DNA from: Dentipellis sp. KUC8613
Lineage: Eukaryota > Basidiomycota > Agaricomycetes > Russulales > Hericiaceae
Length of the DNA stretch: 64,000 nucleotides
Assembly: GCA_002286715.1 (NCBI GenBank)
Contig: NSJX01000002.1
Coordinates: 62,001-126,000, forward strand
Reading direction: 5' to 3'
The notes beneath the pieces are model-generated. The model saw only the letters and a program-made list of their open reading frames with translations, was not told where the DNA came from and searched no databases. Below are positions 1 through 11,584 of this stretch, one piece after another (position 1 is the stretch's first letter; each line of letters starts with the position of its first letter). The translations under genes and the position numbers were made by a program.

Positions 1-2
1 AA

Positions 3-155
3 ATGGCACCCCACCCAGAAGCCCCCGGTGCCACGCCAAAGACCACTGCGCTGCCATTGCTGCCCGAAGGCGACGCGCGCCACAGCCGCGACCTATGGGG
101 CAGAGAGGCCGAAAGGTACGAGTACCCCCGCGTTCAAATTGCTCCGTGTCGCTGA
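3..155 (+). CDS. short open frame, possibly the last exon of a gene entering from the left
   Basis: An open frame runs from an ATG at position 3 to a TGA at 153-155 (50 codons). The C-terminal part contains a charged stretch, RDLWGREAERYEY, that looks more protein-like than the GC-rich low-complexity frames around it. It may be a complete micro-ORF or the 3' exon of a gene whose body lies outside the window. No family is recognised. Its position before a TET/JBP-like gene would fit a transposon neighbour, but that is inference. Confidence 0.2.
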   Translation: MAPHPEAPGATPKTTALPLLPEGDARHSRDLWGREAERYEYPRVQIAPCR

Positions 156-871
156 TGCGCCTCTACGCGGCCTTCGCTGCCGCCACCGACCTCCAAGGTG
201 CACCTGCGTTGCGCCGCAACCCGGGCGGCTGCAGCGTCGCGCGCTCTCGCTAGAGTGCATGCTGGCGCGTTCGAGCCGCTGCGGCCCGCCTCAGGCGTTT
301 GGGTGCGGCGGTCGGTGCTCGCGCCCGCTCTGCCCTTGGCGACTACCTCTCGCGACAGCAGGTCGCCGCGCCTCCAGCGCGCCGTGTGGGTTCGCGCATT
401 GCTGGCGGCGAGGACAGCTGCTCGCAACCCAGGTCGGACGAGTCGAGCTAGCCGCAAACCTCCGCTTGTGAGGGCCCCCGCATTTGCCCGTGCCGCCTGC
501 CCTCGCGCCGACACGCCGCCTACCCTTCGCGCGAGCCCTCGAGCTCTGCGAGCTCTCGCATTCGCAGCTACGCCGCGGCTGGTTTCGGTAGCTTGCGCTA
601 GGCATTACTAGTACGCACTGTGCTCGCGCTCTTCGAGAGACATGCCAGCAATGTAGCTACGGCGCTCCTGCCTGTTTCCTCTTTGCACGAAATATATTAG
701 TTTCCCACTCATGCCCTCTGAGCGCTGCCTCGCTTTGCCACGGAAGTCGCGTGACGCCTGGACACACATGTTCGTCGCGGACATGGGCGTGGGGCTCTGC
801 TTACAGCAAGGTCTCTCTCGAGCTTCAGTATTGCCTTCCCCTCTGCCCTGACCTTGACACCAACGGCAACA
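156..871. other. GC-rich intergenic stretch
   Basis: Very GC-rich, with long overlapping frames on both strands that are all Arg/Ala-rich and show no motif or coherent splice structure. I see no gene. The last ~100 bases, ending in CAACAATGGCG, would hold the 5' leader of the next gene. Confidence 0.4.
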
Positions 872-3557
872 ATGGCGCCCTCAGAATCAAAGTGTACGCC
901 GCACTCATTTCTGCAGGCCGATGCTTACCCCCACCTCCTGCTGATGCCTCGCCCTAGACCTCACCGTTCACGTCAACGTCGACCTGCGTGAGCTTCTGAA
1001 GAAGTACCGAGGGAGGCGCAAGGCTACGAGGGTCGAAGGCTACCTCTCCGACCTGCAAGCACTGCGCGCTGACCTTGTTGCAATGGGAATGCTCGGCGCC
1101 GATGCTGAGGATTGGCTGGAGGCAGTGTGGGCGCTGGAGGAAGAGGACAGTGAATGCTCCTCCGGTGAAGTGTCTCACAGTGGAGAAGACCTCGAGGCCT
1201 CCGACTTCGGTAGCCTGTCCCCGCCACCTACCCCAGCAAGTCCCGGCCTCTTTCGAAAGCAGCTCTCAAGCACGGTGCTTTCCAGTCCCGCCTCGAGTGC
1301 CGGCACCGACAATTGCCACGGCGATCGTGCGACGCTCCCGCCCGCAAGCGAGTATGGCGATGAAGCATTTGACGCCGGTGGCAGCGAAGGTGGGTGCGGT
1401 GGTGGAGAAGGTGTGAGCGAGCCAGCAAGCGAGGCTGGCGATAGCGAAGGCCCCTGCTACGACGCAGATGCGAGCCAGCCCGCGAGCGAGGCAGGTGACT
1501 TCGATGGCGAAGCTGTGGGCGGCGTGCGCAGCGAGGCTGCCGGCGAAGGTGGCGGCGAAGGCGAAGGTGAGGGCGAAGGCCAAGGCGAGGCACTTCTTAC
1601 ACATGCAGCAAAGAGCTTTCGCAAAGAACAGCTGCTCGTAAGCCGCCCTGTCCCTAGCTGCTGTCCCAGGCTCACGCTGCGCCCGCACCCCAGCTCGCAC
1701 TGCCTCAATCTAGCAGCGGTAAGCAGCCTGCCGACACTTGAACGAGGACCTCACTCAGCGACTGCCGCAGGTTACAAGTACGGCAGCAGCAGCAGCAGGC
1801 ATGTCCCTGTCCCGAAAGCGAAAGCGGCCTTTGTCAACTACAAAAAACTGTGAGCCGGGAGCTTTCCCTAGACCCGGCATGCTAACGCCCAGCTGCTTTG
1901 CAGGCAGGAGCTTGGCGTGTGCCTCGCCAGCGACACCGACAGCGGGGTCACGAGCGCGGAGGATCCGCGACTTGCACAGGCCTTTGCTACAGATACCTCC
2001 GGGCAAGACACAGAGGGCAGCAGTGCGGCACCAAAGCTCGGGAAGAAGCGCGCGAGGAGGGGGAAGGGCTCAACTGTGAGGTGCCAGAGGCGGCGCAACA
2101 ACCTTCGAAGAAAGGAGTATGCCAGTGACACAGCGAAAGCCGCAGTCCACGAAGAAAAGCGCACGTCACGCCTCCTCTGCCGCAGCCTACGTTCTGGACA
2201 AATCGTAGCGCTGCCATCATTTGACATCGCTCGCGATGGGCAGATTGCCGCAACTGGGTGGCAAGGACGGGCTCCGCCGGCAACAAAGCGCCAGGTTATT
2301 CGCGAGAGGTACAAGTCTGGTAAAATTCACGAGGATCTCACGGAGTTCCTCCGACTGCCGTACATTGGACCCAGCAAGTGAGTGCATTTTCGGTTGGCAT
2401 TTTCGCGAGCTCAACCTGCCCCTCCACAGGGAGAAGATCTCGCTTTGGCTTCTCGACCAGAGGGAGCGGGTGTTTCTGTACCGGGGATTCGAGTTGGCCT
2501 GGACAGGGAAAGAAAAGGAGGACTTCTACTATGCAATAGAGGACTTACTTCGGACAACGCTGAGGAGCGCAAGTGTGAGGAAGAAGTGCCAGACTGGGAT
2601 CCGTGGGCCGCATTTCCCCAGCATTATGGGGCACTACAGGCAGTCTGCAAAGGTCCGCTCTACCACAGCACTCACAAAACTGCTCAAAAACTAGCCTCGC
2701 AGGTTCCATCCCTGACTGGGTGGCACAAGCGCCATGCCGCAGAAGTAAATCGCTTCTTAGAAAACCCACTCGTGCAGCGCCTGGAGTGAGTGCTACTCAC
2801 ATTTCTGCTAAGCACGAGCTGATGTCATTCCCAGCCGACACACAACCTCGCTCATCAAGATGGTCTTTCCTGGTGTACAGGAGCGATTTGAGCGGTGCGC
2901 AGCTTGGCACCAGGAGGCATACGGCATCAAGCCACTCTTTGGATCCTTCTTTAACCTCTGTGTGAATGGGATCTTCCCCGGCAGCTCCAGGGTGCACTGC
3001 CTCCCCCATGCAGATTCCAAAAACCCTGTCAGTATCTGCGCCCTGATGGCATATGTCCTACCCAACGGTGAGTGCCAAAAGCATTCCTTGCCCAACCTCA
3101 CTGACGAAGGACTCTGCAGCGAAGTTCAACCACAAGACAAGGTCTTGGCTTGTGATATGGGAGGCAGGTGTCGTCATTGAGTTGCCGCCCTGGGTCATTC
3201 TCCTCTACCCCTCCTCCCTATTTTACCACTTCAATGTGGATATATCAGGTATTTATTCCATGGCACCTCAGCTGCTCTAGTTGCTCATAGAATGCAGACA
3301 TCAAGTTCGTGGTTACCACAGATGGCCAGCCCCCCCGGGAAGATCGTAGCAACTGTGAGCCCCTTGATGCTGACGGCAGGGGCTCTATCGTGTGGTTTTC
3401 CATGGCCACCATGTACCAGTCTGCTGAAACTGGCTTTGCAACTCTCAAACAGGCCAAGGCTGCAGGCCTCAGCACAGCAGCTGACCTTCCCCATACCTTG
3501 AAAGAAGCCTTTACAAACCTTGCCACCTTCGCACCATTCCTGCCCAATTTGAACTAG
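872..3557 (+). CDS. TET/JBP-like 2OG-Fe(II) dioxygenase-fold protein
   Basis: Eight-exon model: 872-893, 958-1849, 1904-2377, 2430-2574, 2622-2785, 2835-3067, 3120-3248, 3298-3557 (772 aa). Phases close at every junction and most donors are GTGAGT-like. The first exon is the least certain; Met at 1083 is the alternative start. The N-terminal third is acidic and Gly/Glu/Ser-rich (about 1330-1600), followed by a basic stretch. The C-terminal third has the double-stranded beta-helix signature: HxD as His-Ala-Asp at 3007-3015 (about H624/D626), then WEAGVVIELPPW and the distal His in LFYHFN at 3227 (about H680). A GRGSIVWFS block follows. Basidiomycetes carry expanded TET/JBP dioxygenases, some tied to KDZ transposons and acting on 5-methylcytosine. 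That substrate is inferred here from the family resemblance only. The 2OG-binding Arg could not be assigned with confidence. Exon 5 could instead start at 2640, which is also in frame. Confidence 0.55.
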
Positions 3558-3689
3558 ATTTGTGACATGTAATTACAGTAGGGCCTACATAGCTTCTCAC
3601 TTCACAATGCATAGCCCGGTGTTGAATCCATAGTCAAAAGGAAGGAAGCCAGGAATAATAAACCACAAAAAGAAAAGGACTTATCCAGA

Positions 3690-4660
3690 TAGAGCTAGTA
3701 ATAGGTGACGGGCGCTGTTGAGGCGCGGAGCCACGCTGCTGGTTGGCGGGAGATCTTCTGGGCCTTGTGAGACGGCCAGCGGCGGTGGGGAGGGACGTCG
3801 TGACGGGCGCTGTCAAGGCGCGGAGCCGCGCCCGCGAGATCTTCTGCGCCTTGCGAAACAGCGAGCGGCGGTGGGGAGGGCTGCGGAGCGGCGCTGCTGG
3901 TTGGCGGGAGATCTTCTGGGCCTTGCGAGACGGCCAACGGCNNNNNNNNNNNNNNNNNNNNNNNNNNNNNNNNNNNNNNNNNNNNNNNNNNNNNNNNNNN
4001 NNNNNNNNNNNNNNNNNNNNNNNNNNNNNNNNNNNNNNNNNNNNNNNNNNNNNNNNNNNNNNNNNNNNNNNNNNNNNNNNNNNNNNNNNNNNNNNNNNNN
4101 NNNNNNNNNNNNNNNNNNNNNNNNNNNNNNNNNNNNNNNNNNNNNNNNNNNNNNNNNNNNNNNNNNNNNNNNNNNNNNNNNNNNNNNNNNNNNNNNNNNN
4201 NNNNNNNNNNNNNNNNNNNNNNNNNNNNNNNNNNNNNNNNNNNNNNNNNNNNNNNNNNNNNNNNNNNNNNNNNNNNNNNNNNNNNNNNNNNNNNNNNNNN
4301 NNNNNNNNNNNNNNNNNNNNNNNNNNNNNNNNNNNNNNNNNNNNNNNNNNNNNNNNNNNNNNNNNNNNNNNNNNNNNNNNNNNNNNNNNNNNNNNNNNNN
4401 NNNNNNNNNNNNNNNNNNNNNNNNNNNNNNNNNNNNNNNNNNNNNNNNNNNNNNNNNNNNNNNNNNNNNNNNNNNNNNNNNNNNNNNNNNNNNNNNNNNN
4501 NNNNNNNNNNNNNNNNNNNNNNNNNNGCGCCCGCGAGATCTTCTGCGCCTTGCGAAACGGCGAGCGGCGGTGGGGAGGGCGCGGAGCGGCGCTGCTGGTT
4601 GGCGGGAGATCTTCTGGGCGTTGCAAAACGGCGAGAGGTGGTGAGGGGCGATGGGACCAG
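3690..4660. repeat. GC-rich higher-order minisatellite flanking an assembly gap
   Basis: Two related sub-units alternate. One carries GCTGGTTGGCGGGAGATCTT then CTGGGCCTTGCGAGACGG. The other carries GCGCCCGCGAGATCTTCTGC then GCCTTGCGAAACGGCGAG. Both end in AGCGGCGGTGGGGAGGG. Copies lie at 3719-3941 and 4527-4648, on both sides of the gap. All six frames are nearly open across the array because the units lack stop codons. I regard this as a consequence of composition, not coding. Confidence 0.8.
3942..4526. other. assembly gap (585 N)
   Basis: An unbroken run of N. The flanks are copies of the same tandem repeat, so the gap almost certainly hides more repeat copies and its true length is unknown. 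Confidence 0.99.
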
Positions 4661-5560
4661 ATACGGCGCGCGTGGGGAAGATAGCGATAAGAGAATGGGA
4701 GACCTAAGGCATTTGAGCGTGCCACAATGAGGCGCAGCAGCGAGGGAGGCGACACTTACCAGAGACGGTTCGAGAACACAGAGAATCCAGAAACACACAG
4801 GCGAAAAACAGCACCTCCTCAAGCTGATACCGACATCACAGGGTGGGCTTTGCACAGGCCGAAGTCTCACACTCAGGGCCAGCGCGTTCTCGCAGGGGAT
4901 CGACGGGCGTAGTGGGGAGGTTAGAAGGAGAGAGGTGTAGGCTAAAAGAAGCTGAGGAAAAGTGTGTTGGCGATGGTCGACAAAACGCTGCGTGTGTGCC
5001 GAAGTTCGTGGCAGGCATCAGGCGAGCGTTTGTTGAAAATCCCAGCGTTGAAGGGCGCGGAACACGAAGGCAGATCGTGATCTTGATAGCGAGATCCAAA
5101 ATAATAGATTTGAACAAGCAACGATAAGATTAGATACGTAGTGATATGATCTAAGATCTGGGATCTAGAATTGATCAACACGCGCGAGGTGTCCTGGGTC
5201 CTGCCCTGCCGGTGGCTGCCGGCCGCGCGGACTTTGAAATCTCGTGATGGCCGACGCGCGGAAATGAGCAGGACAGTCTCGTTTGCCATAGAGGAGGGGC
5301 TTTATGCGATGGTATAGACGCAGATATAGACACGATACATGTATCACATCGCCAGTGTATACTCCAGAACCCAACCCAACGAATACATGTCTCCATTGAC
5401 CTCAGTACTCCGCATGGTCGTCTGGATCCTCGCCATTTTGTCCCCCATTCGATGATCGCAGACCACGTTCACTGCGCACACCGTCACGCCGCTCGCAATA
5501 TGCACTCTACAGGAACACGATCGCCGCGCGCTGAGGCTGAGGCTGATGCCGGGGGCCGTG

Positions 5561-5613
<53 letters not shown>
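5561..5613. repeat. (TGCTCC)n hexanucleotide microsatellite
   Basis: About nine perfect TGCTCC units. Read on either strand it gives dipeptide or poly-Leu frames with no gene context. Confidence 0.9.
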
Positions 5614-5954
5614 GTATTTCTCTCGTCTCTCGTCTCCCACGAGACGAGCCGCTCCCGCCCCCTGCGCTTCGTGCGCTGAATCCGTCAGTTTCTCAGTTTT
5701 TTTTTTGTGTGTGTGTGCTGCAGGGCCGTTTTCCGTGCGCTCCAGTGTGAGGCCGCTTCTTCGTCTCTCACGCTTCGCTAGTCGACGGGCGTTGCGGTTT
5801 GCTGGCCAATGGACCTCATGGTTCGCCAGTCACTGGCTCTCACAGGTCGCCAGTCACTGGACTAATGGACCTCACGGGCCCGCCATCGACGGACCTCACG
5901 CACGCATACGGCGGCGCGCAGGCGCGACGCGGCGCACTGGACGCGCTTCGGTTC

Positions 5955-6085
5955 GCGGTGACACGGATGCTGGCCGCTCGCGCTCTGGCACGGATGCCGC
6001 CCGCTCGCGCTCTGACGACACGCGGACGCTGCCTGCGCGCGCTCTGGCACGGACGCCGCCTGCGCGCGTCTGGCACGCGTGATGC
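5955..6085. repeat. imperfect GC-rich direct repeats
   Basis: Variants of CGCTCTGGCACGGATGCCGC recur three times in a row, spaced by GCTCGCG or TGCGCGC linkers. Just upstream (5815-5880) a second short pair, CGCCAGTCACTGG, is also duplicated. No coding function is supported. Confidence 0.6.
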
Positions 6086-8820
6086 TTGAAGCTTGGCGTA
6101 GGAGCCTGGTTCAGGGGAAGAGGGGAGCAGGAGCGGCGCGGACGAGGAGAGGAGAGAAGGGGCGTGCGGGACGAGGGGAGCGCACTGGCAAGCACGAGCG
6201 CGAGTGCTCACCCATCGCACGACGGCCCGTTGTCTCCAGTAGCAGACTGCCTATAGAAGGCAGCCTGCGCGCCGACCTCAACGGGCACGACGTCGGACAT
6301 TGGCCAGGCCAAGGCCGAACTCGTGCTACGACTGAGCCCCGTGCGCGTGCGGGAGACAGCGCCTAGGACGTCACGGTCGAGGACACTGGCGCGCGGCGAA
6401 AGGGGTGCGGCGCCCGAGTCGCACGCATCACGGGGCGCTGGCTAGGATAGGATAGGGAGAGACGGCGCGGGGAGCAAAAGGGGGGGAGAGCGCCGGGGTC
6501 AGGCCTGTCAGGCCTCAGGACGACGCAGGGTCTGTCGCGAGCACTAGTAGCCCTGGTCAGTAGTCTTCGCGAGCGAAAATAATATCAACGCGGGAGAGAA
6601 GAGATCTGCCGCGGGAAGAGGAGAGATGCATGCGGGAAGAGGAGCAACGCATGCGGGGCGAGTACAGACGCAGAGCGCGGGCACGGTCGCAGGTGCTCTA
6701 CGGGACAATCGGTGGGAGACTTGCCTCAGATAGAGGCACCGCTCGTCGTGATAAGCTTAGGGCGGGATACGCGTGAGCCGGTGTTCATGGGGGAGGAGAC
6801 GCGCAGTGTCGTGCAGGATCGCAAACCTCGAATCTCGAATCTCGAATCCGAATCTAGGCTGCGGGGCATGAGACGTCGACGCGAGGAGTAGAATTAGAAC
6901 TCGCGCGCTTCGCGTTGAGGCTTGAGATCTTATTGAACTGGATGCGGCGAGCGGCGAGCGGCCTCGGACGGCCGTACGCACACGAGCGCAAGAGCTGTTC
7001 GCTTTTCCACTTGCGTGGAGAACAGTAGCGCCGTGTTGCCCATAGACTCGCGCTACACAAGTATCTCCCCAAGAATAGTCAGCCATATCTTGACAGAACC
7101 TCGATTCCATCGCATCCGATCTATCGCCCGTGGCATACCGCGAACCACCAGGTTCCAGGAGCTGCGATATACGTACTGCGAAAGCAGGGAGTCCGCATCC
7201 GCCCGCGTATACAGCAACCCCGCCGCCGCGGTGGTCCATCTAGCATCCCCCCACCCCTTTGTTTATGCTCCTACAGATACGCCCCCTTCGCGGTGGCAGC
7301 AAAATACCTTCTGGATCCAGGCAGACGAGGTGAGCGTTCCGTTTGCACCTGCACTCCGTAGGGGCCGGTACTCCGCCGCCTGCTGCTCCGGCGTAACGGC
7401 CACGTCCGAAGTGTAATGGGGCGCAGTAACCAATGACGCACCATTGCACCCGCGTACCAGCGCCAGTGGGCTTCCTCGATGGGCAACGCGCGTAGCTGGA
7501 GGTGGGTAATTGGTGTCAACTCAGGAGCATCGAGACGGTCGCAGCCCGACTCGTCTGCCGCTCAAGCTCAGCTGCTCCGAGTCGGACGGACTAGATTCGA
7601 ATTCCTGTCAGTCGGCATAGCACCGCCGGCCCGGATCCGTGCAGGCGCATGAGGCATACGGGAGCCCTGGCAAGACGGAGACCGCGTCGGAGAGGTGCCT
7701 GATTCGCGAATGCCGCGCCGTATCTCTGCTCTGCAATGTCCTGCTCGTAGGGCGTCTGACGTTGGCGTACATGTAGGATTGCCGGAGGATGGATGATGGC
7801 TAATGCGCAAACGCTCCGTCTGGGGATGCAGTCGCGCCTCTGATCTGGTCTGTAAAAATCCGAGAGCATGGGTTGAGATGAAGATCGAGTTACTGTACCG
7901 TTTCAATGGCTGATTCTGATTCCTCCGAGAAGACGTTCATGAGCCCCGCATTCCCCGTCGAATGCATGCGCCTACACTCGGTTGCAGGCAGAAAAGCATC
8001 CCAAAGGAACGCCAAGGGCGGGTTTCTGATATTGATTTCATCATGAGGCCCGAAGACATGGCAAGGCGTAGCCAGCCGTCATCCGCAATGCCATCTCCAT
8101 TCCATGGCTGTCGAATCGGTCCACCGTAGGGAGCTCGTGTCGGCTTGCCGTCTACGCGGCCGGGGCCTCGATCGCCGGCGGGAAGCAAGGAATGTTGAAG
8201 AGTCGAATTGGCTGCATGTTGCGCCCAAGACGCGGCATGGCCATTATCTCCTGCGGCAATTTCGAATCACACGCAGCCCAGAGCAGTCCGAACACGTTGC
8301 TGTCGTCGCGAATGGAAGGCAAAGGGAAGGTTGCCAGGGAGGAATGAGCCCGCTGTGGTGATGATTGCGAACGATGATGCGAAGGGCCCTCGCTGGTCAG
8401 ACAGCGGAGTCGACGATGGTGTGCGAAGTCCAAGTTGAAGTCCGTTGTGAGCCTTGTGATGCTGGCGAGCCTGCCGCCCCGCGCAGCCTCAGCCTGGCTT
8501 GAAACGACGCGTCAGTTAAAGACAGTACCCATAATGATAGCACATACTGGGCTGCATCTAGTTTCGATATCGCATTCATGGACAGACTTGGAGTTCTTTC
8601 ATCGACGACGAGGCAAGCTTGAAGCAAGCCGCAAAGTCAACCTGATCAGGGAGGCGCCTAATCACGTGCCGCTTTTGTTGGCCGCGGAGTCACAAGACAA
8701 TGCGGAGTTTCAAACTCGCTTCTGACAATGATCCTGAGCGCCCAGCTTTACCTCAACTCAACCATCGGCCTCATCAGTTCAACGCCGCCCGTCCACAATT
8801 GCAGCCCATTGTCTGGGCCC

Positions 8821-8832
8821 TTTAAATATTTA
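8821..8832 (+). promoter_or_regulatory. TATA-like box of the FunK1 gene
   Basis: TTTAAATATTTA lies about 90 bases upstream of the ATG at 8921, followed by a pyrimidine-rich leader. The position suits a core promoter. Confidence 0.45.
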
Positions 8833-8920
8833 GCGCTGTTGATTGACGGTAAGTCTCTTCTCTCATCCCCCTCCCATCCCCTCCCATCCTCTCCCCATCC
8901 TCTCTGCCCTCCTCGTTCTA

Positions 8921-11167
8921 ATGCCTGCTGCTTCGGGCCAAAGTGGCTCGCCCAGAAAGCATAAGCCGTCGTCCAACTCCCCTATCACAGACTTCGACCC
9001 GCTCCCTTCGAAGAAGCGCTACTTCGTTTTTGCCAACGAGATGACGCGTCAATTCCTCGGGTCCATGCCCCTCCAGGACTTCCTCGACTACTTCCTACCC
9101 AAGCCACCCACCCCTCGTCCGACGGACTTCGAGCCTTTCGACTTCGAGCCGAAGAAAGGATTTGAAGCGAAATTTGTGAGCCACTCTGCATTGCTCCCTG
9201 ACATCCGGCCACTGACATCGATCACAGTCGAAGGCAGCAATGGACGCGAACATCTGCCCAGACTTAGAGTTCCACGACACCACGAACATTATTGACAAAA
9301 CATTCCCATATGCGACCAAGCCCGACATCTCCATCATCCCGAAGCGCTCTGACGCCTCAGAGAACCCCGACACGAACTGGACCAACATCCAGCTCTTCAT
9401 CGAGCGCAAGCCCAAGTCCAGCGATCCCTTCCAAGACCCTGCGCCCGGCGCGGACAGGAAGGAGCACCAATTCGTGAAGACGACGTCAGATGAGGCCACG
9501 GAGAGCCGAGGGCAGATGATTGCGTACGCTAGCGCGCAGCTGACCATGCAGTTCCGCCAGTTCTGCTTCTCGATCTCCATCCTCGATGGCAATATGGCCC
9601 GATTCATACGCTGGGATCGCGGTGGCGCCATTGTCACCGAACGCTTCAACTTTGTCGAGAATCCCGAGCCGCTGCTCGAGTTCCTCTGGCGCTTCAACCA
9701 CCTCTCGCCTGAGCAGCGTGGCATGGATACGTCTGTGTCGCCAGCGACGGCTGAGGAGACGGCGATGGCCGTCGAGGCGAAGATCGCCGCCGAGGGCGAC
9801 CCGGTGCACAAGATGCACGTCAAGAACGACGCGGACAAGGTCGACCACTACTACCTCGTCTCGAGGCCCACCGAGTACAGCATTGGCGTGTGCGGGAGGT
9901 CGACACGGGGATACATCGCGATGGACATGGAGAAGAAGGATCGGGTATGGCTGAAGGACTCGTGGCGGATCGACACGCCGGAGATGCCAAAGGAGTTCCA
10001 GGTCTACGAGAAGCTTCACGCAGCGCATGTGTCGAACATTCCTGAGTGTCGGTGCGGTGGGGATATTGGAGAGCAGAAGACGAGGACGCATACGTTTCAA
10101 GACTCGACGTGGCGTTGTGGGAAGCACCGGGTCATGCCTCACCACCACTACCGACTGGCACTTCAAGTTATCGTGGGTCGTCCTTTGTACAAGTACAAAT
10201 CGACGAAAGAACTCTGCACTGTGATCCTGGATGCACTGATCGGTGCGTTGATTCATCATGTGCGTCTGCGACTGTTGACTAACGATGTGTCGTTTAGCAC
10301 TGGGAGAAGCGTACTCGCTTGCCCATATCTTGCACCGGGATGTGAGCGGAGGAAACGTCCTGATCACTGAAGACGGCAAGGGTGTTCTCATCGACTGGGA
10401 TCTTTCCAAAGAAGTCGAGACGGCGAATACGGCACGACTCGATTGGCGCACGGTATGTCCTTATTGTCATTGACATCGTTCTGGTCTGACTCGCGTGCTA
10501 GGGCACATGGCGGTTCATGTCTATTGCCATTCTCAGACAGAGACCTAAGAAGATGATACACGAACATTGCGACGACCTGGAATCAATCTTCTGGCTCCTC
10601 GTGTTTCATGCTCTGCGCTACCAACCCAGCGTTGCGAAAGAGTTGGATGAACTCGACGCAGACCTCAAAGAAATATTCGACAGCTCCACGGCGGGCAAGG
10701 ATGGTCGGGTATACGGTGGAAAAGGAAAGGTCAATTTCGTAGGCAAGACGTCTATACCAGATGCAGACCTGCAGGATACCCTTCCTACTCCGCTAGCAGG
10801 TCTTATTCAAGAACTTCGCCGGATATTCTTTTGGGTCTACACGACGGCCGATGATGTATCCAAAGAGAAGATTGCAGCGGCTCGCAATTCTCTTGGTGAT
10901 AACACTGCGATCCGTGACATCTTCCAGAGGTGGCTGGCCGAGGGTGATTGGCCTCAAGACGACGCAGCCGTCGACCCACGATGGCCAGACGGAGACGAGA
11001 TGCAGGAGCGAAGGGGCACGAAGCGTGCTCGCGAAGATGTTGAAGGTGGTGCGGACTCCACTCAGTCGGCTTCAAAACGGAGCAGGCAGAACGGTCCAAG
11101 TAGCCTCCGATTTACATCAATATCCCAGGCTGCGTCAGGCCCTAGCCTTCCCCAGCTGCCGGAATGA
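8921..11167 (+). CDS. FunK1-type fungal protein kinase
   Basis: Exons 8921-9175, 9228-10242, 10298-10452, 10502-11167 encode 696 aa; all phases close. An N-terminal FunK1-associated region (about residues 30-330) ends in the LKDSWR block that precedes the catalytic core in this family. The core has the catalytic loop HRDVSGGNVLI (H436, D438, N443), a metal-binding motif LIDWD in place of LIDFD/DFG (D456), GTWRFMS in the activation segment, and the family hallmark DDLESIFWLL. The C-terminal ~80 residues are charged, with KR-rich nuclear-signal-like runs. FunK1 kinases are expanded in mushroom-forming fungi and have been linked to multicellular development. The substrate is unknown. ATG 8921 was chosen because it follows the TATA-like box and pyrimidine leader and keeps exon 1 in phase. 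Confidence 0.92.
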
Positions 11168-11584
11168 ATTATGAATCTACTTATGAATACTATCCACTCA
11201 TACCCATGTACTATACTCTTGCACTTTTCATACCGTCGCACTGCTGTAATATAGATTGACATTAGCTTTTGAAATGTACTCGTACTCGCTTCGTTGTCGG
11301 ACATGCATCATTGATGACGCAGAGGTCCGCGCACCATGGCAAGTGTGAGTTTTGGACGCACTAGGTCGTCTCAGCCCATTTCAATATTGGCCAGTCATCA
11401 GCGTTTCCGACCAAGACACTCCAAGTTTGACCACGGGCTATTCAACACTAGCCTATTTCGATCCTGACTGACTACCGTCCCCGACCATTAGTTTCTCTTC
11501 CCTTCCCCCTTGAAACTTAGATGACCTCCCCCCCTCGTTCTAAACTGACCGACTTAGCCTGAATATCTCCAAATCAACTTCAAT
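11168..11584. other. intergenic, no gene seen
   Basis: 3' region of the FunK1 gene, then a pyrimidine-rich stretch (about 11490-11580) that probably serves as promoter and leader of the Ser-rich gene. Confidence 0.5.

Larger units (their letters stand above)
4661..8820. other. long stretch without a supported gene
   Basis: About 4.2 kb. I could not assemble any multi-exon frame with a recognisable domain on either strand. It contains a CTGCTC microsatellite, imperfect GC-rich direct repeats near 5800-6080, and a short run of AATCTCG units near 6833-6857. Minus-strand fragments between about 7570 and 8430 look faintly protein-like but do not join up. They could be an old, decayed gene. Confidence 0.4.

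Noticed and set aside
3634..4870. Large open frames on both strands across the minisatellite and gap
   Set aside because: They include 585 N and exist because the repeat unit lacks stops; no domain and no consistent strand preference.
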